A DNA stretch of 34,954 bases from NCBI GenBank assembly GCA_025054575.1, contig JANWZN010000014.1, forward strand, positions 1 through 34,954, read 5' to 3'. Within the stretch, counting starts at the first letter, position 1; the number at the start of each line of letters is the position of its first letter. Both the position numbers and the translations under genes were made by a program. Shown in pieces: positions 17,624 to 26,926 of the stretch. Below the pieces are notes generated by a model. That model was not told the DNA's origin. It searched no databases and saw only the letters and a program-made list of their open reading frames with translations. The stretch is from Geminicoccaceae bacterium (GTDB lineage Bacteria; Pseudomonadota; Alphaproteobacteria; Geminicoccales; Geminicoccaceae).

Positions 17624-17626
17624 GAG

Positions 17627-17646
17627 CGATCGACCTCGGTCGATCG
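17627..17646. promoter_or_regulatory. Nine-base palindrome between hom and glpX
   Basis: CGATCGACC at 17627-17635 and GGTCGATCG at 17638-17646 are exact reverse complements with a 2-base spacer. It starts 4 bases after the hom stop and ends about 10 bases before the glpX ribosome site GGGGAGG. It may be an operator for glpX or an RNA hairpin affecting its leader; the sequence cannot distinguish these. Confidence 0.4.
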
Positions 17647-17670
17647 GCTCGAGCCCGGGGAGGTGATGGG

Positions 17671-18663
17671 ATGGACGATTACCAGGTGAGCGATCGCAAC
17701 TTGGCCCTCGACAGCGTCCGTGTGACCGAGGCCGCAGCCCTCGCCTCGGCACGGTTGATGGGGCGCGGCGACGAGAAGGCCGCCGACCAGGCCGCGGTCG
17801 ACGCGATGCGCCGGGCGCTCAACGTGCTCGACATCGACGGCACGGTGGTGATCGGCGAGGGCGAACGGGACGAGGCGCCGATGCTCTACATCGGCGAGAA
17901 GGTCGGCACCGGTCGCGGTCCCAAGATCGACATCGCCCTCGATCCGCTCGAGGGCACCACCATCACCGCCAAGGGCGGCTCGAACGCGATCAGCTGCATC
18001 GCCATGGCCCCCGCCGGGAACTTCCTCAACGCCCCCGACATCTACATGGACAAAATCGCGGTCGGCGGCGGGCTGCCGGCGGGCCTGGTCGACATCACCA
18101 AGCCGCCGGCTTGGAACCTCGGGCGGCTCGCCGAGGCCAAGGGGGTCGCGGTCGAGGATCTGGTCGTCTTGATCCTCGACCGGCCGCGCCACCAGGAGCT
18201 GATCGCCCAGGTCCGCGCCGCCGGCGCCCGGATCCGCTTGATCAGCGACGGCGACGTCGCGGGCGTCATCGCCACCGCCCGGCCCGAGAGCGGGATCGAC
18301 ATCTACATGGGCATCGGCGGCGCGCCCGAAGGTGTGCTGGCCGCAGCGGCGCTGCGCTGCATCGGCGGCCAGTTCCAGGGCCGACTCGTCTACCGCAACG
18401 ACGACGAGCGCGCGCGCGCTCGGCGGATGGGCATCACCGACCTCGATCGGATCTACGACCTCGAGGATCTCGCCAAGGGCGACGTGATGTTCGCCGCCAC
18501 CGGTGTCACCGACGGCACGATGCTCAAAGGGGTGAAGCGGATCGGCCAGAAGGTCGTCACCCACTCGATCGTCATGCGCTCGAAGACCGGGACCGTCCGC
18601 TTGATCGAGGCCGAGCACAATCTGCCGCTCAAGGCCGGCGTCGTACCCGGCTTCGGCCGATGA
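17671..18663 (+). CDS. glpX: Class II fructose-1,6-bisphosphatase GlpX
   Basis: GlpX removes the 1-phosphate of fructose 1,6-bisphosphate, the reverse of PFK. The 330-residue length is typical. Motifs include GEGERDEAPMLYIGEKVG and DPLEGTT (metal and phosphate binding), then GGLPAGLVDITKPP and ATGVTDGTMLKGVKR. GGGGAGG lies about 8 bases before the ATG. It follows hom (47-base gap with a palindrome) and precedes recJ by 10 bases. A PFK gene lies about 8.4 kb upstream, so the organism probably regulates both directions. Confidence 0.96.
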   Translation: MDDYQVSDRNLALDSVRVTEAAALASARLMGRGDEKAADQAAVDAMRRALNVLDIDGTVVIGEGERDEAPMLYIGEKVGTGRGPKIDIALDPLEGTTITAKGGSNAISCIAMAPAGNFLNAPDIYMDKIAVGGGLPAGLVDITKPPAWNLGRLAEAKGVAVEDLVVLILDRPRHQELIAQVRAAGARIRLISDGDVAGVIATARPESGIDIYMGIGGAPEGVLAAAALRCIGGQFQGRLVYRNDDERARARRMGITDLDRIYDLEDLAKGDVMFAATGVTDGTMLKGVKRIGQKVVTHSIVMRSKTGTVRLIEAEHNLPLKAGVVPGFGR

Positions 18664-18673
18664 GCCGGGGCGG

Positions 18674-20431
18674 GTGCGATCGGGCCGCAGCGTGAACGTC
18701 GAGGGAACCGTCTCCGGTCGGAGCTGGCGGCTGCGTCCGGCCGATCCGGCGCGGGCGATCGCGATCGCCCAGCGTCACGGCCTGCCGGAGATCCTCGGGC
18801 GGGTCTTGGCCGCCCGCGGGCTCGAGCCCGCCGCGGTGCCCTCCTTCCTCGAGCCGCGGCTGCGCGACGTCCTGCCCGACCCCTCGCACCTGGCCGATCT
18901 CGATCGGGTCGCGGCTCGCCTGGCCGATGCGGTCGAAGCCCGCGAACGGATCGGGCTCGTAGGCGACTACGACGTCGACGGCGCCACCTCGACCGCGCTC
19001 GCCGCTTCCTGGCTCAGGGGCTTCGGCATCGAGCCCGAGATCGCCATTCCCGACCGCCTGAGCGAAGGCTACGGGGCGAGTGCCGCCATCCTCGACCGGC
19101 TCGCCCGCGCGGGCTGCCGGCTCGTGATGACCCTCGACAACGGCACGAGCGCGTTCGCGGCGCTCGCCGCGGCGGCGGCGCGAGGCCAGGAGGTGATCGT
19201 GGTCGATCACCACGCCGCCGAGGCACGCCTGCCTCCGGCCTTCGGCATCGTCAACCCGAACCGCCCCGACCAAGAGAGCCCGCTCGCGCATCTGGCGGCG
19301 GTCGGCGTGACCTTCGTCGTGCTCGCCGCGGCCGAGCGCGAGCTGCGGCGACGCGCCGTGGTCGCACCCCGGTCCGACCTCCTGGCGCAGCTCGACCTCG
19401 TGGCCCTCGGAACGATCTGCGACGTGGTGCCGCTCGACGGCGTCAACCGCGCCTTCGTCCGTCAGGGCCTCAAGGTCGCGGCGCGCAACGCCCGGCCCGG
19501 TCTGGCGGCGCTCGCCGTCGCGGCCGGGCTCGAGGCGGTCGAGCAGACCTGGCATCTGGGCTTTCTCTTGGGCCCCCGGTTGAATGCCGGCGGACGGCTC
19601 GGCGAACCGCTCTTGGCCACCCGCCTGCTCTTGGCCGAGCATCCCGAGGAAGCTCGGCTGCTCGCCGAGCGGCTCGACCGCCTCAACAGCCAACGCCAGG
19701 ACATCGAGCGGCGGCTGCTCGCGGCGGCGGAAGCGGCCGTCCAGCCCCAGCTCGACGCCGACGAGCCGATCCTGCTCGCCGCCGGCCAGGGCTGGCATCC
19801 GGGCGTGCTCGGGATCGTCGCGAGCCGGCTGGTCGATCGGTATGCACGGCCGGCCTTCGTCTTGAGCCTCGTCGACGGCGTCGCCAAGGGATCGGGGCGT
19901 TCGGTCGCCGGGCTCGATCTCGGTGCGCTCGTGATCGCCGCGAAAGAAACGGGGCTCCTGCGCGAGGGCGGCGGGCATCCGATGGCCGCCGGCCTCACGG
20001 CCGAGATCGGCCGGCTCGAGGCCTTCAAGGCGTTCGCCCGCGAGCGGGCGCAACCCGTCCTGGGCGAGGCGGAGGTCACGCCGCTCGAGCTCGACGGTGC
20101 GCTCGCCGTAGCCGGCGTCACGACCGAACTCGCCGCCTCGCTCGATCGCCTGTCGCCGTTCGGTCCGGGCAACGAGGAGCCCCGCTTTTGTCTCACCGAC
20201 GCGCGGATCGTCGAGACCCGCGAGGTCGGGCGCGGCCACGTCTCCTGCGTGATCGCCGGCACCGCAGCCGGCCGCATCCGCGGCATCGCCTTTCGCGCGC
20301 GCGACAAGGCCCTGGGCGGCGCGCTCGCCCGGCGTGGCGAGCCCGTCCGCCTGGCGGGCCGGATCAAGCTCGAACGCTATCGCGGCGAAGAGCGAGTGGG
20401 CTTCGAGATCGAGGACGCGGCCGCGGCATGA
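18674..20431 (+). CDS. recJ: Single-stranded-DNA exonuclease RecJ
   Basis: RecJ is a 5'-3' ssDNA exonuclease of recombination and mismatch repair. The 585-residue protein has the phosphoesterase motifs GDYDVDG (97-103), TLDNGTSAF, DHH (178-180) in VVVDHHAAEARLP, and TICDVVPL, followed by HPGVLGIVASRL, GSGRSVAGLDLGALV and EGGGHPMAAGL of the DHHA1 domain, and an OB-like C-terminal region. The start is GTG at 18674; a second GTG at 18692 would remove six residues. It is likely cotranscribed with glpX. It ends about 58 bases before a tRNA gene. Confidence 0.95.
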   Translation: MRSGRSVNVEGTVSGRSWRLRPADPARAIAIAQRHGLPEILGRVLAARGLEPAAVPSFLEPRLRDVLPDPSHLADLDRVAARLADAVEARERIGLVGDYDVDGATSTALAASWLRGFGIEPEIAIPDRLSEGYGASAAILDRLARAGCRLVMTLDNGTSAFAALAAAAARGQEVIVVDHHAAEARLPPAFGIVNPNRPDQESPLAHLAAVGVTFVVLAAAERELRRRAVVAPRSDLLAQLDLVALGTICDVVPLDGVNRAFVRQGLKVAARNARPGLAALAVAAGLEAVEQTWHLGFLLGPRLNAGGRLGEPLLATRLLLAEHPEEARLLAERLDRLNSQRQDIERRLLAAAEAAVQPQLDADEPILLAAGQGWHPGVLGIVASRLVDRYARPAFVLSLVDGVAKGSGRSVAGLDLGALVIAAKETGLLREGGGHPMAAGLTAEIGRLEAFKAFARERAQPVLGEAEVTPLELDGALAVAGVTTELAASLDRLSPFGPGNEEPRFCLTDARIVETREVGRGHVSCVIAGTAAGRIRGIAFRARDKALGGALARRGEPVRLAGRIKLERYRGEERVGFEIEDAAAA

Positions 20432-20452
20432 AGCCGGCCACCGCCGACCGCC

Positions 20453-20481
20453 TTGATCTCGCCACCGTTCGGCATTAGCTC
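20453..20481 (+). promoter_or_regulatory. Possible promoter of tRNA-Glu
   Basis: TTGATC (20453-20458) is spaced 17 bases from TAGCTC (20476-20481), ending 8 bases before the tRNA. The -35-like hexamer matches 4 of 6 consensus bases, and the -10-like hexamer is poor. Spacing and distance to the tRNA 5' end are appropriate, but evidence is weak. Confidence 0.2.
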
Positions 20482-20489
20482 AGCGCCGG

Positions 20490-20564
20490 GTCCCCATCGT
20501 CTAGAGGTCAGGACACCACCCTTTCAAGGTGGGAACACGGGTTCGAGTCCCGTTGGGGACGCCA
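20490..20564 (+). tRNA. tRNA-Glu (anticodon UUC)
   Basis: The sequence folds as a complete cloverleaf. The acceptor arm GTCCCCA (20490-20496) pairs with TGGGGAC (20554-20560). The anticodon stem CCACC/GGTGG encloses loop CTTTCAA with anticodon TTC. The T arm CGGGTTCGAGTCCCG contains the standard TTCGA. CCA is encoded (20562-20564). The D arm is short. It is a single gene with no duplicated 3' segment seen nearby, so no integrated element is apparent. Confidence 0.97.
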
Positions 20565-20593
20565 TCGGCGCCACGCTCTCGAGGAACGCTCGT

Positions 20594-21073
20594 TTGGACG
20601 CCGCCTCGTTGCCGAGCCTCGTGGCGTTCTTGGGCCTCAACTTCCTGGCTGCCCTGACAGGTGCTCTGTTCCGCCCCGGCAGCTGGTACGCGGGCCTCGC
20701 CAAGCCCAGTTGGCGGCCGCCCGATTCCCTGTTCGGCCCGGTCTGGGCCGTGCTCTACGTGAGCATCGCGGTCGCCGGCTGGCTCGTCTGGCAGCGCACC
20801 GGCTTCGGCACCGCGATCCTGGTCTATCTCGTGAGCCTCGTCTTCAACGCCGGCTGGTCGGTGATCTTCTTCGGCCTGCGACGGATCGACTGGGGCCTCG
20901 CCTGGATGATCGGTCTCTGGCTGTCGATCCTGGCGACGATCCTCGTCTTCGCGCCCGTCTCCACGACGGCCGCGCTGCTCTTGCTGCCCTATCTCGCCTG
21001 GGTGAGCTTCGCGGCCGCCCTCAATTTCGCGATCTGGCGGCTCAATCGCTCGCCCTCTTTCGCGGCGGGCTAG
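20594..21073 (+). CDS. tspO: TspO/MBR family tryptophan-rich membrane protein
   Basis: TspO is a five-helix membrane protein that binds porphyrins and is linked to tetrapyrrole/photosynthesis or stress signalling in Alphaproteobacteria. The 159-residue protein has PGSWYAGLAKPSWRPPDSLFGPVWAVLY, then FNAGWSVIFFGLRRIDWGLAWM and YLAWVSFAAALNFAIWRLN, the family signatures. I chose TTG at 20594 because GAGGA lies about 8 bases upstream and length fits the family (about 160). It starts 30 bases after the tRNA. Confidence 0.93.
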   Translation: MDAASLPSLVAFLGLNFLAALTGALFRPGSWYAGLAKPSWRPPDSLFGPVWAVLYVSIAVAGWLVWQRTGFGTAILVYLVSLVFNAGWSVIFFGLRRIDWGLAWMIGLWLSILATILVFAPVSTTAALLLLPYLAWVSFAAALNFAIWRLNRSPSFAAG

Positions 21074-21156
21074 CCGCGGCGCTGGCGCGCACCTCCGCGA
21101 CCGCCTATCTGGGCTCGCGCGCGGGCCGAGGAGGCTCGCGGCGGAGGAACAGCACC

Positions 21157-21834
21157 ATGCCCGGGCTCAAGGCCGCGATCGTCCCCGTCACACCGTTCCA
21201 GCAGAACTGCACGATCCTCTACGAGGAAGAGAGCAAACGCGGGGTGGTCGTCGATCCGGGTGGCGAGGTCGAGCGGATCGCCGCGGTCGTGGCCGAGCGC
21301 GGGATCGAGGTCGAGCGCATTCTCTTGACCCACGGCCACATCGACCACGCCGCCGGCGCAGCACCGCTCAAGGCGACGCTCGAGCGGTCGCTGCGGCCGC
21401 TCGGAGCCCCGCCGGTGCGCGTCCCGATCGAGGGTCCGCACGAGGCCGACCGCTTCCTGCTCGACGGGCTCGAGGAGCAGGGGCGGATGTTCGGTTTGCC
21501 GGGTGCACGCTCGGTGACGCCCGATCGTTGGCTGGTCGAGGGCGACACGGTCCGGATCGCCGATCGGGATTTCGCGGTCTTCCACTGCCCCGGTCACACG
21601 CCCGGCCACGTCGTCTTCTTTTCCGCCGAACTGCGCCTCTTGATCGGCGGTGACGTCCTCTTCGCGGGCTCGATCGGTCGGACCGATTTTCCTTATGGCG
21701 ACCACGACGCCCTCTTGGCCGCGATCCGCGACAAGCTCTATCCGCTGGGCGACGATGTCCGGGTGCTGTGCGGCCACGGGCCCTCGACCACGATCGGTCG
21801 GGAGCGGACGACCAATCCGTTCGTCCGCGGCTAG
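21157..21834 (+). CDS. Metallo-beta-lactamase-fold hydrolase, glyoxalase II-like (YcbL type)
   Basis: The 225-residue protein has LTHGHIDHAAGA (HxHxDH metal motif), HCPGHTPGHVVFF, GGDVLFAGSIGRTDFPYGDHDALLAAI and CGHGPSTTIGRERTTNPFV. These match YcbL/GloB-like thioester hydrolases, which bind two metals. The ATG at 21157 has GGAGG about 9 bases upstream. Substrate is unknown; S-lactoylglutathione or a related thioester is possible. The gene follows tspO by 83 bases and its stop overlaps the stop of the convergent DUF192 gene in the shared sequence CTAG. Confidence 0.9.
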   Translation: MPGLKAAIVPVTPFQQNCTILYEEESKRGVVVDPGGEVERIAAVVAERGIEVERILLTHGHIDHAAGAAPLKATLERSLRPLGAPPVRVPIEGPHEADRFLLDGLEEQGRMFGLPGARSVTPDRWLVEGDTVRIADRDFAVFHCPGHTPGHVVFFSAELRLLIGGDVLFAGSIGRTDFPYGDHDALLAAIRDKLYPLGDDVRVLCGHGPSTTIGRERTTNPFVRG

Positions 21835-22295
21835 CCGCCCGCGAAGATCCGGTGCCGGACCCGGTCGCCGGGCCGGATGCCGAGCCGGCGCGCGAGCCCG
21901 CCGTTGATCTCGAGGACCGCGCGAACCGGATAGCGCGAGGCGATCGTCTCTTCCGACAGCGGCACCGCGTTCTCGTGCAGGTGGCGGATCACCCCGTCCG
22001 CGCCGATGAACAACATGTCGAGCGGGATCAGGGTGTTGCGCATCCAGAAGCCGACATGTTGCTCGGCCAGGAAGTCGAACAGCATGCCTTGCCGCTCCGG
22101 CAGCTCGCGGCGGAACATGAGCCCGCGCGCGAGCTCCTCGGGGGTCTGGGCGAGCTCGACCCGGAATTCCTCGACCCCGTTGCGGGTCACGATCTGCAGC
22201 GGCTCGAGCGGGCGCGCCGGCTGGGCCCGCACCGGCGCGACGGCCACGACCGCGAGCGCGGCACCGGCCGAGAAAAGGCCGCGGCGGGTCGTCAT
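21831..22295 (-). CDS. DUF192 family exported protein
   Basis: A 154-residue protein with N-terminal MTTRRGLFSAGAALAVVAVAPVRAQ, a twin-arginine-type or Sec signal peptide ending near AQP. The rest is DUF192: RGLMFRRELPERQGMLFDF, GFWMRNTLIPLDMLFI and VLEINGGLARRLGIRPGDRVRH. DUF192 proteins have no fixed function but are often periplasmic. It starts 2 bases after the TPR lipoprotein gene, so it is likely cotranscribed with the gene string that starts at 26718. Its stop is within the CTAG shared with the MBL gene. Confidence 0.88.
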   Translation of the reverse strand: MTTRRGLFSAGAALAVVAVAPVRAQPARPLEPLQIVTRNGVEEFRVELAQTPEELARGLMFRRELPERQGMLFDFLAEQHVGFWMRNTLIPLDMLFIGADGVIRHLHENAVPLSEETIASRYPVRAVLEINGGLARRLGIRPGDRVRHRIFAGG

Positions 22296-22297
22296 GC

Positions 22298-23551
22298 TCA
22301 GCCTCCCTCGCGCCGCTTGCGGAGCCGCTCGAGCGCGGTGCGGGCGAGCTCGTAGCCGGGATCGTTCGCGAGCAGCCGGCGATACTCCCGCTCGGCCCGG
22401 TCGACCTCGCCGAGCTCCTCGAGCGCCCGGGCGCGATTGTAGACGAACCAAGGCTCGCGCACGCCCTCGCGGATCGCGCGGTCGAGGTCGAGGAAGGCGG
22501 CGCGCGCCTCCCCGCTCTTGAGCCGCGCCACGCCACGGCTGGCCCTCGCCTCCGACCGCTCGGGCTCGATCCGCAACGCCTCGGAGAAATCGCGGATCGC
22601 GCGGGCGTGATCCTCGAGCCGCATGCGGGCGAGCCCGCGCAGATGCCGCGCATCGGCGCGCTCGGGGGCGAGGGCGACGGCACGATCGTAAGCCGCGATC
22701 GCCCGCGCGGGCTCGCCCTTGGCCACGAGCGCCCGGCCGCGGCCGAGCAGGGCGTCGATCGAGTCCGGGTCGACCCGCAGGACCGCGTCGAAATCGGCCA
22801 GGGCGTCGTCCGCTCGGCCGGCGCGCAATAGCGCGTTGCCCCGCCCGAGCCGCGCCTCGTTCGAGCCGGGCTCGCGCCGCAACACTCCGTCGAAGACGGC
22901 GATCGCCCGCTCGATCTCGCCCGCGCGGACCAGCGCGCGTCCGAGCGCGTTGGCGAGATCGGATCGCTCGGGCGCACGGGCCGCGGCCGCCTCGAGATCG
23001 CGCGCCCCGCCCGCGGCGTCGCCCAAGGCGAGCTTGGCCCGGCCGCGGGCGGCGAGCGTGTCGACCTCCTCGGGTGCGGCCGCGAGCGCGGCATCGAGTT
23101 GCGGGATCGCCTCCTGATGACGGCCGGCGCGGACCAGGGTGCGACCGAGTGCGCCGCGAAGCTGCGGGTTCTCCGGGTCGCGGGCGAGGGCCGCGCGCCG
23201 ATCCTCGAGGGCGCCGTCGAGGTCGCCCGTGCGCTCGCGCACCCCGGCCCGCGCCGCGAGCGCGCCCACGTCTTCGGGGCGGAGCGCCAAGAGCGCGTCG
23301 AGATCGGCGCGCGCCGCTGCGAGGTCCCCCGCCCGTCGGGCGAGCTCGGCCCGCGCGCGCAGCGCCTCGACCCGCTGCGGCTCGGGCAGTTCCGGCTTGG
23401 CGAGCAAACGGCCGCAGGCGGCCGCGGCGGAGGCGGGATCGGGCGTGCGGGTCGAGCACAGCGCCAGGTCGGGGTCGGGGGGCGGCGGCTTCGGTGCCGC
23501 GGCACAGCCGGCCAGGGCGAGGAGCAGGAGGAAGAGGGGGCGCAGGCGCAG
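22298..23551 (-). CDS. TPR-repeat lipoprotein with a likely CTG start
   Basis: The protein has about 417 residues: a lipoprotein signal (RLRPLFLLLLALAGC, lipobox LALAGC, Cys16), then LALCSTRTPDP, then a long array of TPR helices (about ten repeats, e.g. ALGRALVRAGEIERAIAVFDGVLRREPG). It is probably anchored to a membrane facing the periplasm and scaffolds partners. No ATG, GTG or TTG occurs in frame between the stop at about 23586-23588 and 23407, which would lose the signal peptide. CTG at 23551 has GGAG 7 bases upstream, so I propose it as the start. It sits 73 bases after the OsmC gene and 2 bases before DUF192. Confidence 0.82.
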   Translation of the reverse strand: MRLRPLFLLLLALAGCAAAPKPPPPDPDLALCSTRTPDPASAAAACGRLLAKPELPEPQRVEALRARAELARRAGDLAAARADLDALLALRPEDVGALAARAGVRERTGDLDGALEDRRAALARDPENPQLRGALGRTLVRAGRHQEAIPQLDAALAAAPEEVDTLAARGRAKLALGDAAGGARDLEAAAARAPERSDLANALGRALVRAGEIERAIAVFDGVLRREPGSNEARLGRGNALLRAGRADDALADFDAVLRVDPDSIDALLGRGRALVAKGEPARAIAAYDRAVALAPERADARHLRGLARMRLEDHARAIRDFSEALRIEPERSEARASRGVARLKSGEARAAFLDLDRAIREGVREPWFVYNRARALEELGEVDRAEREYRRLLANDPGYELARTALERLRKRREGG

Positions 23552-23624
23552 AGGTCCGCTCCGAAACCGTCGAACGCGCGTCGTTCGCGACGGTTAGCGC
23601 GTTCGCCGCACCGGCAGAAGGGCC

Positions 23625-24134
23625 TCAGACCGTGCGAACGATGCGCGCCTCGGTCGGAACCGGTGCCCGAAGGCTCTGGAGCACCACACAATAACGCTCG
23701 GTCAGCGCCAAGAGCCGCTCGAGCTGGGCCTGGCTCGCATCCGTGTCGAGGGCGAAGGTGAGGCGGATCGCACGAAAACCGACCGGCGCTTCCTTGTCCA
23801 CCCCGAGGGTGCCGCGCACGTCGAGATCGCCTTCGGCCCGGACCCTGCCGGAGCGGATCGGGATCTGCAGCGCGGTCGCGACCGCCTTGAGCGTGACGCC
23901 CGCGCAGGCGGCGAGTGCCTCGAGCAGCATGTCGCCGGAGCAGGCCTGGGTGCCGGTGCCGCCGGTCGCCGGATGCAAGCCGGCCTCGACCAGCCCCTTC
24001 ACCGTTGCCACCCGGCAAGCGAGCCCCTCGCCGAGCTCGCCCTCGGCGCCGAGCGTGATCAACGCCGCATCCGGCGTTTCGCGGTAACGGCTCTTCAGCG
24101 GCGCTTGCAGCGCCTTGAGTTCGTCGGCGTTCAT
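23625..24134 (-). CDS. OsmC-family protein
   Basis: This 169-residue protein has VKGLVEAGLHPATGGTGTQACSGDMLLEALAACAGVTLKAVA and the late CVVLQSL, matching the OsmC/Ohr fold with conserved cysteines (in CSGD, LAAC and CVVL). OsmC-type proteins reduce organic peroxides or handle thiol-modified compounds. The typical OsmC pattern is a pair of peroxidatic cysteines; here the pairing cannot be assigned with certainty. The ATG at 24134 is the only close start. It follows the ABC ATPase gene by 22 bases, suggesting a role tied to the imported substrate. Confidence 0.87.
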   Translation of the reverse strand: MNADELKALQAPLKSRYRETPDAALITLGAEGELGEGLACRVATVKGLVEAGLHPATGGTGTQACSGDMLLEALAACAGVTLKAVATALQIPIRSGRVRAEGDLDVRGTLGVDKEAPVGFRAIRLTFALDTDASQAQLERLLALTERYCVVLQSLRAPVPTEARIVRTV

Positions 24135-24156
24135 CGGGTTCTCCGAGGGGCGGATC

Positions 24157-24900
<744 letters not shown>

Positions 24901-24901
24901 G

Positions 24902-25741
24902 TCACGCTCCGCTCCGGAAGGAGTCCTGCCAGGCCGTCGCGCGGCGGGTCGCGGCCACGAGGACGGCATCCGTGAGCTTGCCCATGAGCGCGAACAAGAA
25001 CAGGGCACCCAGGATGATCGCGGCATTGCCGCTCATCTGCCCGTCGAGGAGGAGATAGCCCAATCCCTCGGAGGCTCCCATGAGCTCGGCTGCGATCACG
25101 AACATCCAGGCGAGGCCGAGGCCGCCGCGGATGCCGGTGAGCCAGGAGGGCAGGGCACCGGGCAACAGGATGCGCAGGAGGATGCCGGGCCCGCCCAGAT
25201 GGTAGATCCGACCCACCTCGACGAGCTTGCGATCGACCGAGCGGATGCCGCTCTCGAGCCCGAGATAGACCGGAAAGAAAGCGCCGAGCGCGATCAGCAG
25301 CACCTTCGGCGTCTCGAAGATCCCGAACCAGAGGACGAAGAGCGGCACCCAGGCGATCGAGGGGATCGCGCGCAGTGCCTGGATGGTCGGGTCCAACAGC
25401 CGGCGCAGGAGATCGATGGTACCGGTCAGCGCCGCGAGCACGCTCGCCACGACGACGCCGAGCGCGAAGCCGATGGCGACCCGGCCGAGCGTGGCGGCCA
25501 CGTGGCGGGCGAGCTCGCCCGTTTCCCAGAGCTCGGTGAGCGTTGCCGCGACCATCGAGGGCGGCGGCAGGAGCCGCGGCGCGATCCACGCCTGTGCGGC
25601 TGCGATCTCCCACACGAGCGCCAGGCTCGCGGGCAACAACAGGCCGAGAAGCGCCGGCGGCAAACGGCGCAGACGCGGCCCCGGTGCCGCCGCCGGGGCC
25701 GCGAGCGGCGCCGCCGCGACCGGCTCGACCAGGCTCGCCAT
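24902..25741 (-). CDS. ABC transporter permease (SsuC/TauC-like)
   Basis: The 279-residue inner-membrane protein has about six hydrophobic helices and the EAA-like loop with RAIPSIAWVPLFVLWFGIFETPKVLL and GIRGGLGLAWMFVIAAELMGASEGLGYLL, typical of BPD-transp-1 permeases for sulfonates, taurine or nitrate. An Ala/Pro-rich N-terminus precedes the first helix. Its ATG overlaps the stop of the upstream binding protein by one base (TGATG), so these genes are tightly coupled. Confidence 0.94.
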   Translation of the reverse strand: MASLVEPVAAAPLAAPAAAPGPRLRRLPPALLGLLLPASLALVWEIAAAQAWIAPRLLPPPSMVAATLTELWETGELARHVAATLGRVAIGFALGVVVASVLAALTGTIDLLRRLLDPTIQALRAIPSIAWVPLFVLWFGIFETPKVLLIALGAFFPVYLGLESGIRSVDRKLVEVGRIYHLGGPGILLRILLPGALPSWLTGIRGGLGLAWMFVIAAELMGASEGLGYLLLDGQMSGNAAIILGALFLFALMGKLTDAVLVAATRRATAWQDSFRSGA

Positions 25742-26718
25742 CAGCCGACCGGCAGACCGGCTGTGAACCGACGCTCGAGGAGCGCGCTCGTCGCGGCCTC
25801 GACGTCGACCTCGGGCTTGACGATGCCCGCTGCTTGCAGCGCACGGCCGGCGGCCGCGATCGCGGCGAACTGGGCGTCGCCGACGCGCGGGTCGGCGAGG
25901 CTCGTCCGTTCGAGCTGGCGCGCGGCCACCGGCTCCGGGATCCGGGCCGCCTTGGCGAGCAGCGCGCGCAGCTCGTCCGGGTGGGCGAGCGCGTGTCGCC
26001 GACCGCGTTCGTAGAGGGCGACGATCCGCTCGATCAGCTCGGGATGTTGCGCGATCAGGCTCTCGGGCGCGTTGAGCACGCCCCAGCTGTTCGCCTCCGG
26101 GTCGCGGTAGAAGAGGCGCGCGCCGCTCTCGAGCTCGAGCTGGGCCATCATCGGATCGAGCCCGGCCCAGGCGTCGACGTCGCCGCGCTCGAGCGCGGCC
26201 TTGCCCTGGTCGTGCTGCAGCAGCACGATCTGGACGTCCTTGGGCCCGAGGCCGTGCCGGTCGAGCGCCCGCAGCAAGAAAATGTAGGGGTCGGTCCCTT
26301 TCGTCGCGGCGACGCGCCGGCCGCGCAGATCCTCGACCCTCGTGATCCCGGTGTCGGGCCGGGTGACGAGGGCTGTCCACTCGGGCTTCGAGAAGACGTA
26401 GACGGTTCGGATCGGGTTGCCGTTGAGCCGGCCCAAGAGTGCTGCCGCACCAGCGGTCGAGCCGAAGTGGAGCGAGCCCGCGTTCAAGAACTCGAGGGCC
26501 TTGTTCGAGCCGAGCGATTGGACCCAACGGACGCGCACACCCTCGCGGCCGAGCTCCTCCTCCACCCAGCCCTTCTCCTTGAGCACGAGACTAACCGGGT
26601 TGTAGGTCGCCCAGTCGAGAACGAGCTCGCGCGGAAGCGCGGACCTGGCGGCGGAGGCGAGCCCGGCGAACGGCAGCGCTGCCATAGTCGAAACGACGAG
26701 CCGTCGAGACAACCTCAT
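25741..26718 (-). CDS. Periplasmic substrate-binding protein, SsuA/TauA-like
   Basis: This 325-residue protein is the likely specificity subunit of the importer. The N-terminus LSRRLVVSTMAALPFAGLASA is a signal peptide with a Tat-like SRR motif. The mature part has DWATYNPVSLVLKEKGWVEEEL, VQSLGSNKALEFLNAGSLHFGSTAGAAALLGRLNG and PEWTALVTRP, resembling SsuA/TauA-type proteins for aliphatic sulfonates. The ATG at 26718 was chosen for GGGAGG 5 bases upstream, rather than the longer in-frame extension to 26886. It is the first gene of the leftward string and diverges from the sulfide dehydrogenase flavoprotein gene. Confidence 0.92.
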   Translation of the reverse strand: MRLSRRLVVSTMAALPFAGLASAARSALPRELVLDWATYNPVSLVLKEKGWVEEELGREGVRVRWVQSLGSNKALEFLNAGSLHFGSTAGAAALLGRLNGNPIRTVYVFSKPEWTALVTRPDTGITRVEDLRGRRVAATKGTDPYIFLLRALDRHGLGPKDVQIVLLQHDQGKAALERGDVDAWAGLDPMMAQLELESGARLFYRDPEANSWGVLNAPESLIAQHPELIERIVALYERGRRHALAHPDELRALLAKAARIPEPVAARQLERTSLADPRVGDAQFAAIAAAGRALQAAGIVKPEVDVEAATSALLERRFTAGLPVG

Positions 26719-26926
26719 GTCGACCTCCCACGAGCTGCCGAATCGGGTCCGGCAGCGACTTCGAGAAGCTGTGGGCCATCCGAGAGATCGTCTCGTTCTC
26801 GACGGAAGGCCCGCCGCAGCGCACGCACGGCGGGACGCCGGACGCTTTAGCTGCATTTCTAACGCGCCCGCAAGCTGTCTGCTCAAATCAGCGCGGCGCC
26901 TGCACAGTGATTTCTCCGAGCCGACC

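Noticed and set aside
20490-20564. tRNA-Glu as an integration site for a mobile element
   Set aside because: No integrase and no duplicated tRNA 3' end were seen in the window.
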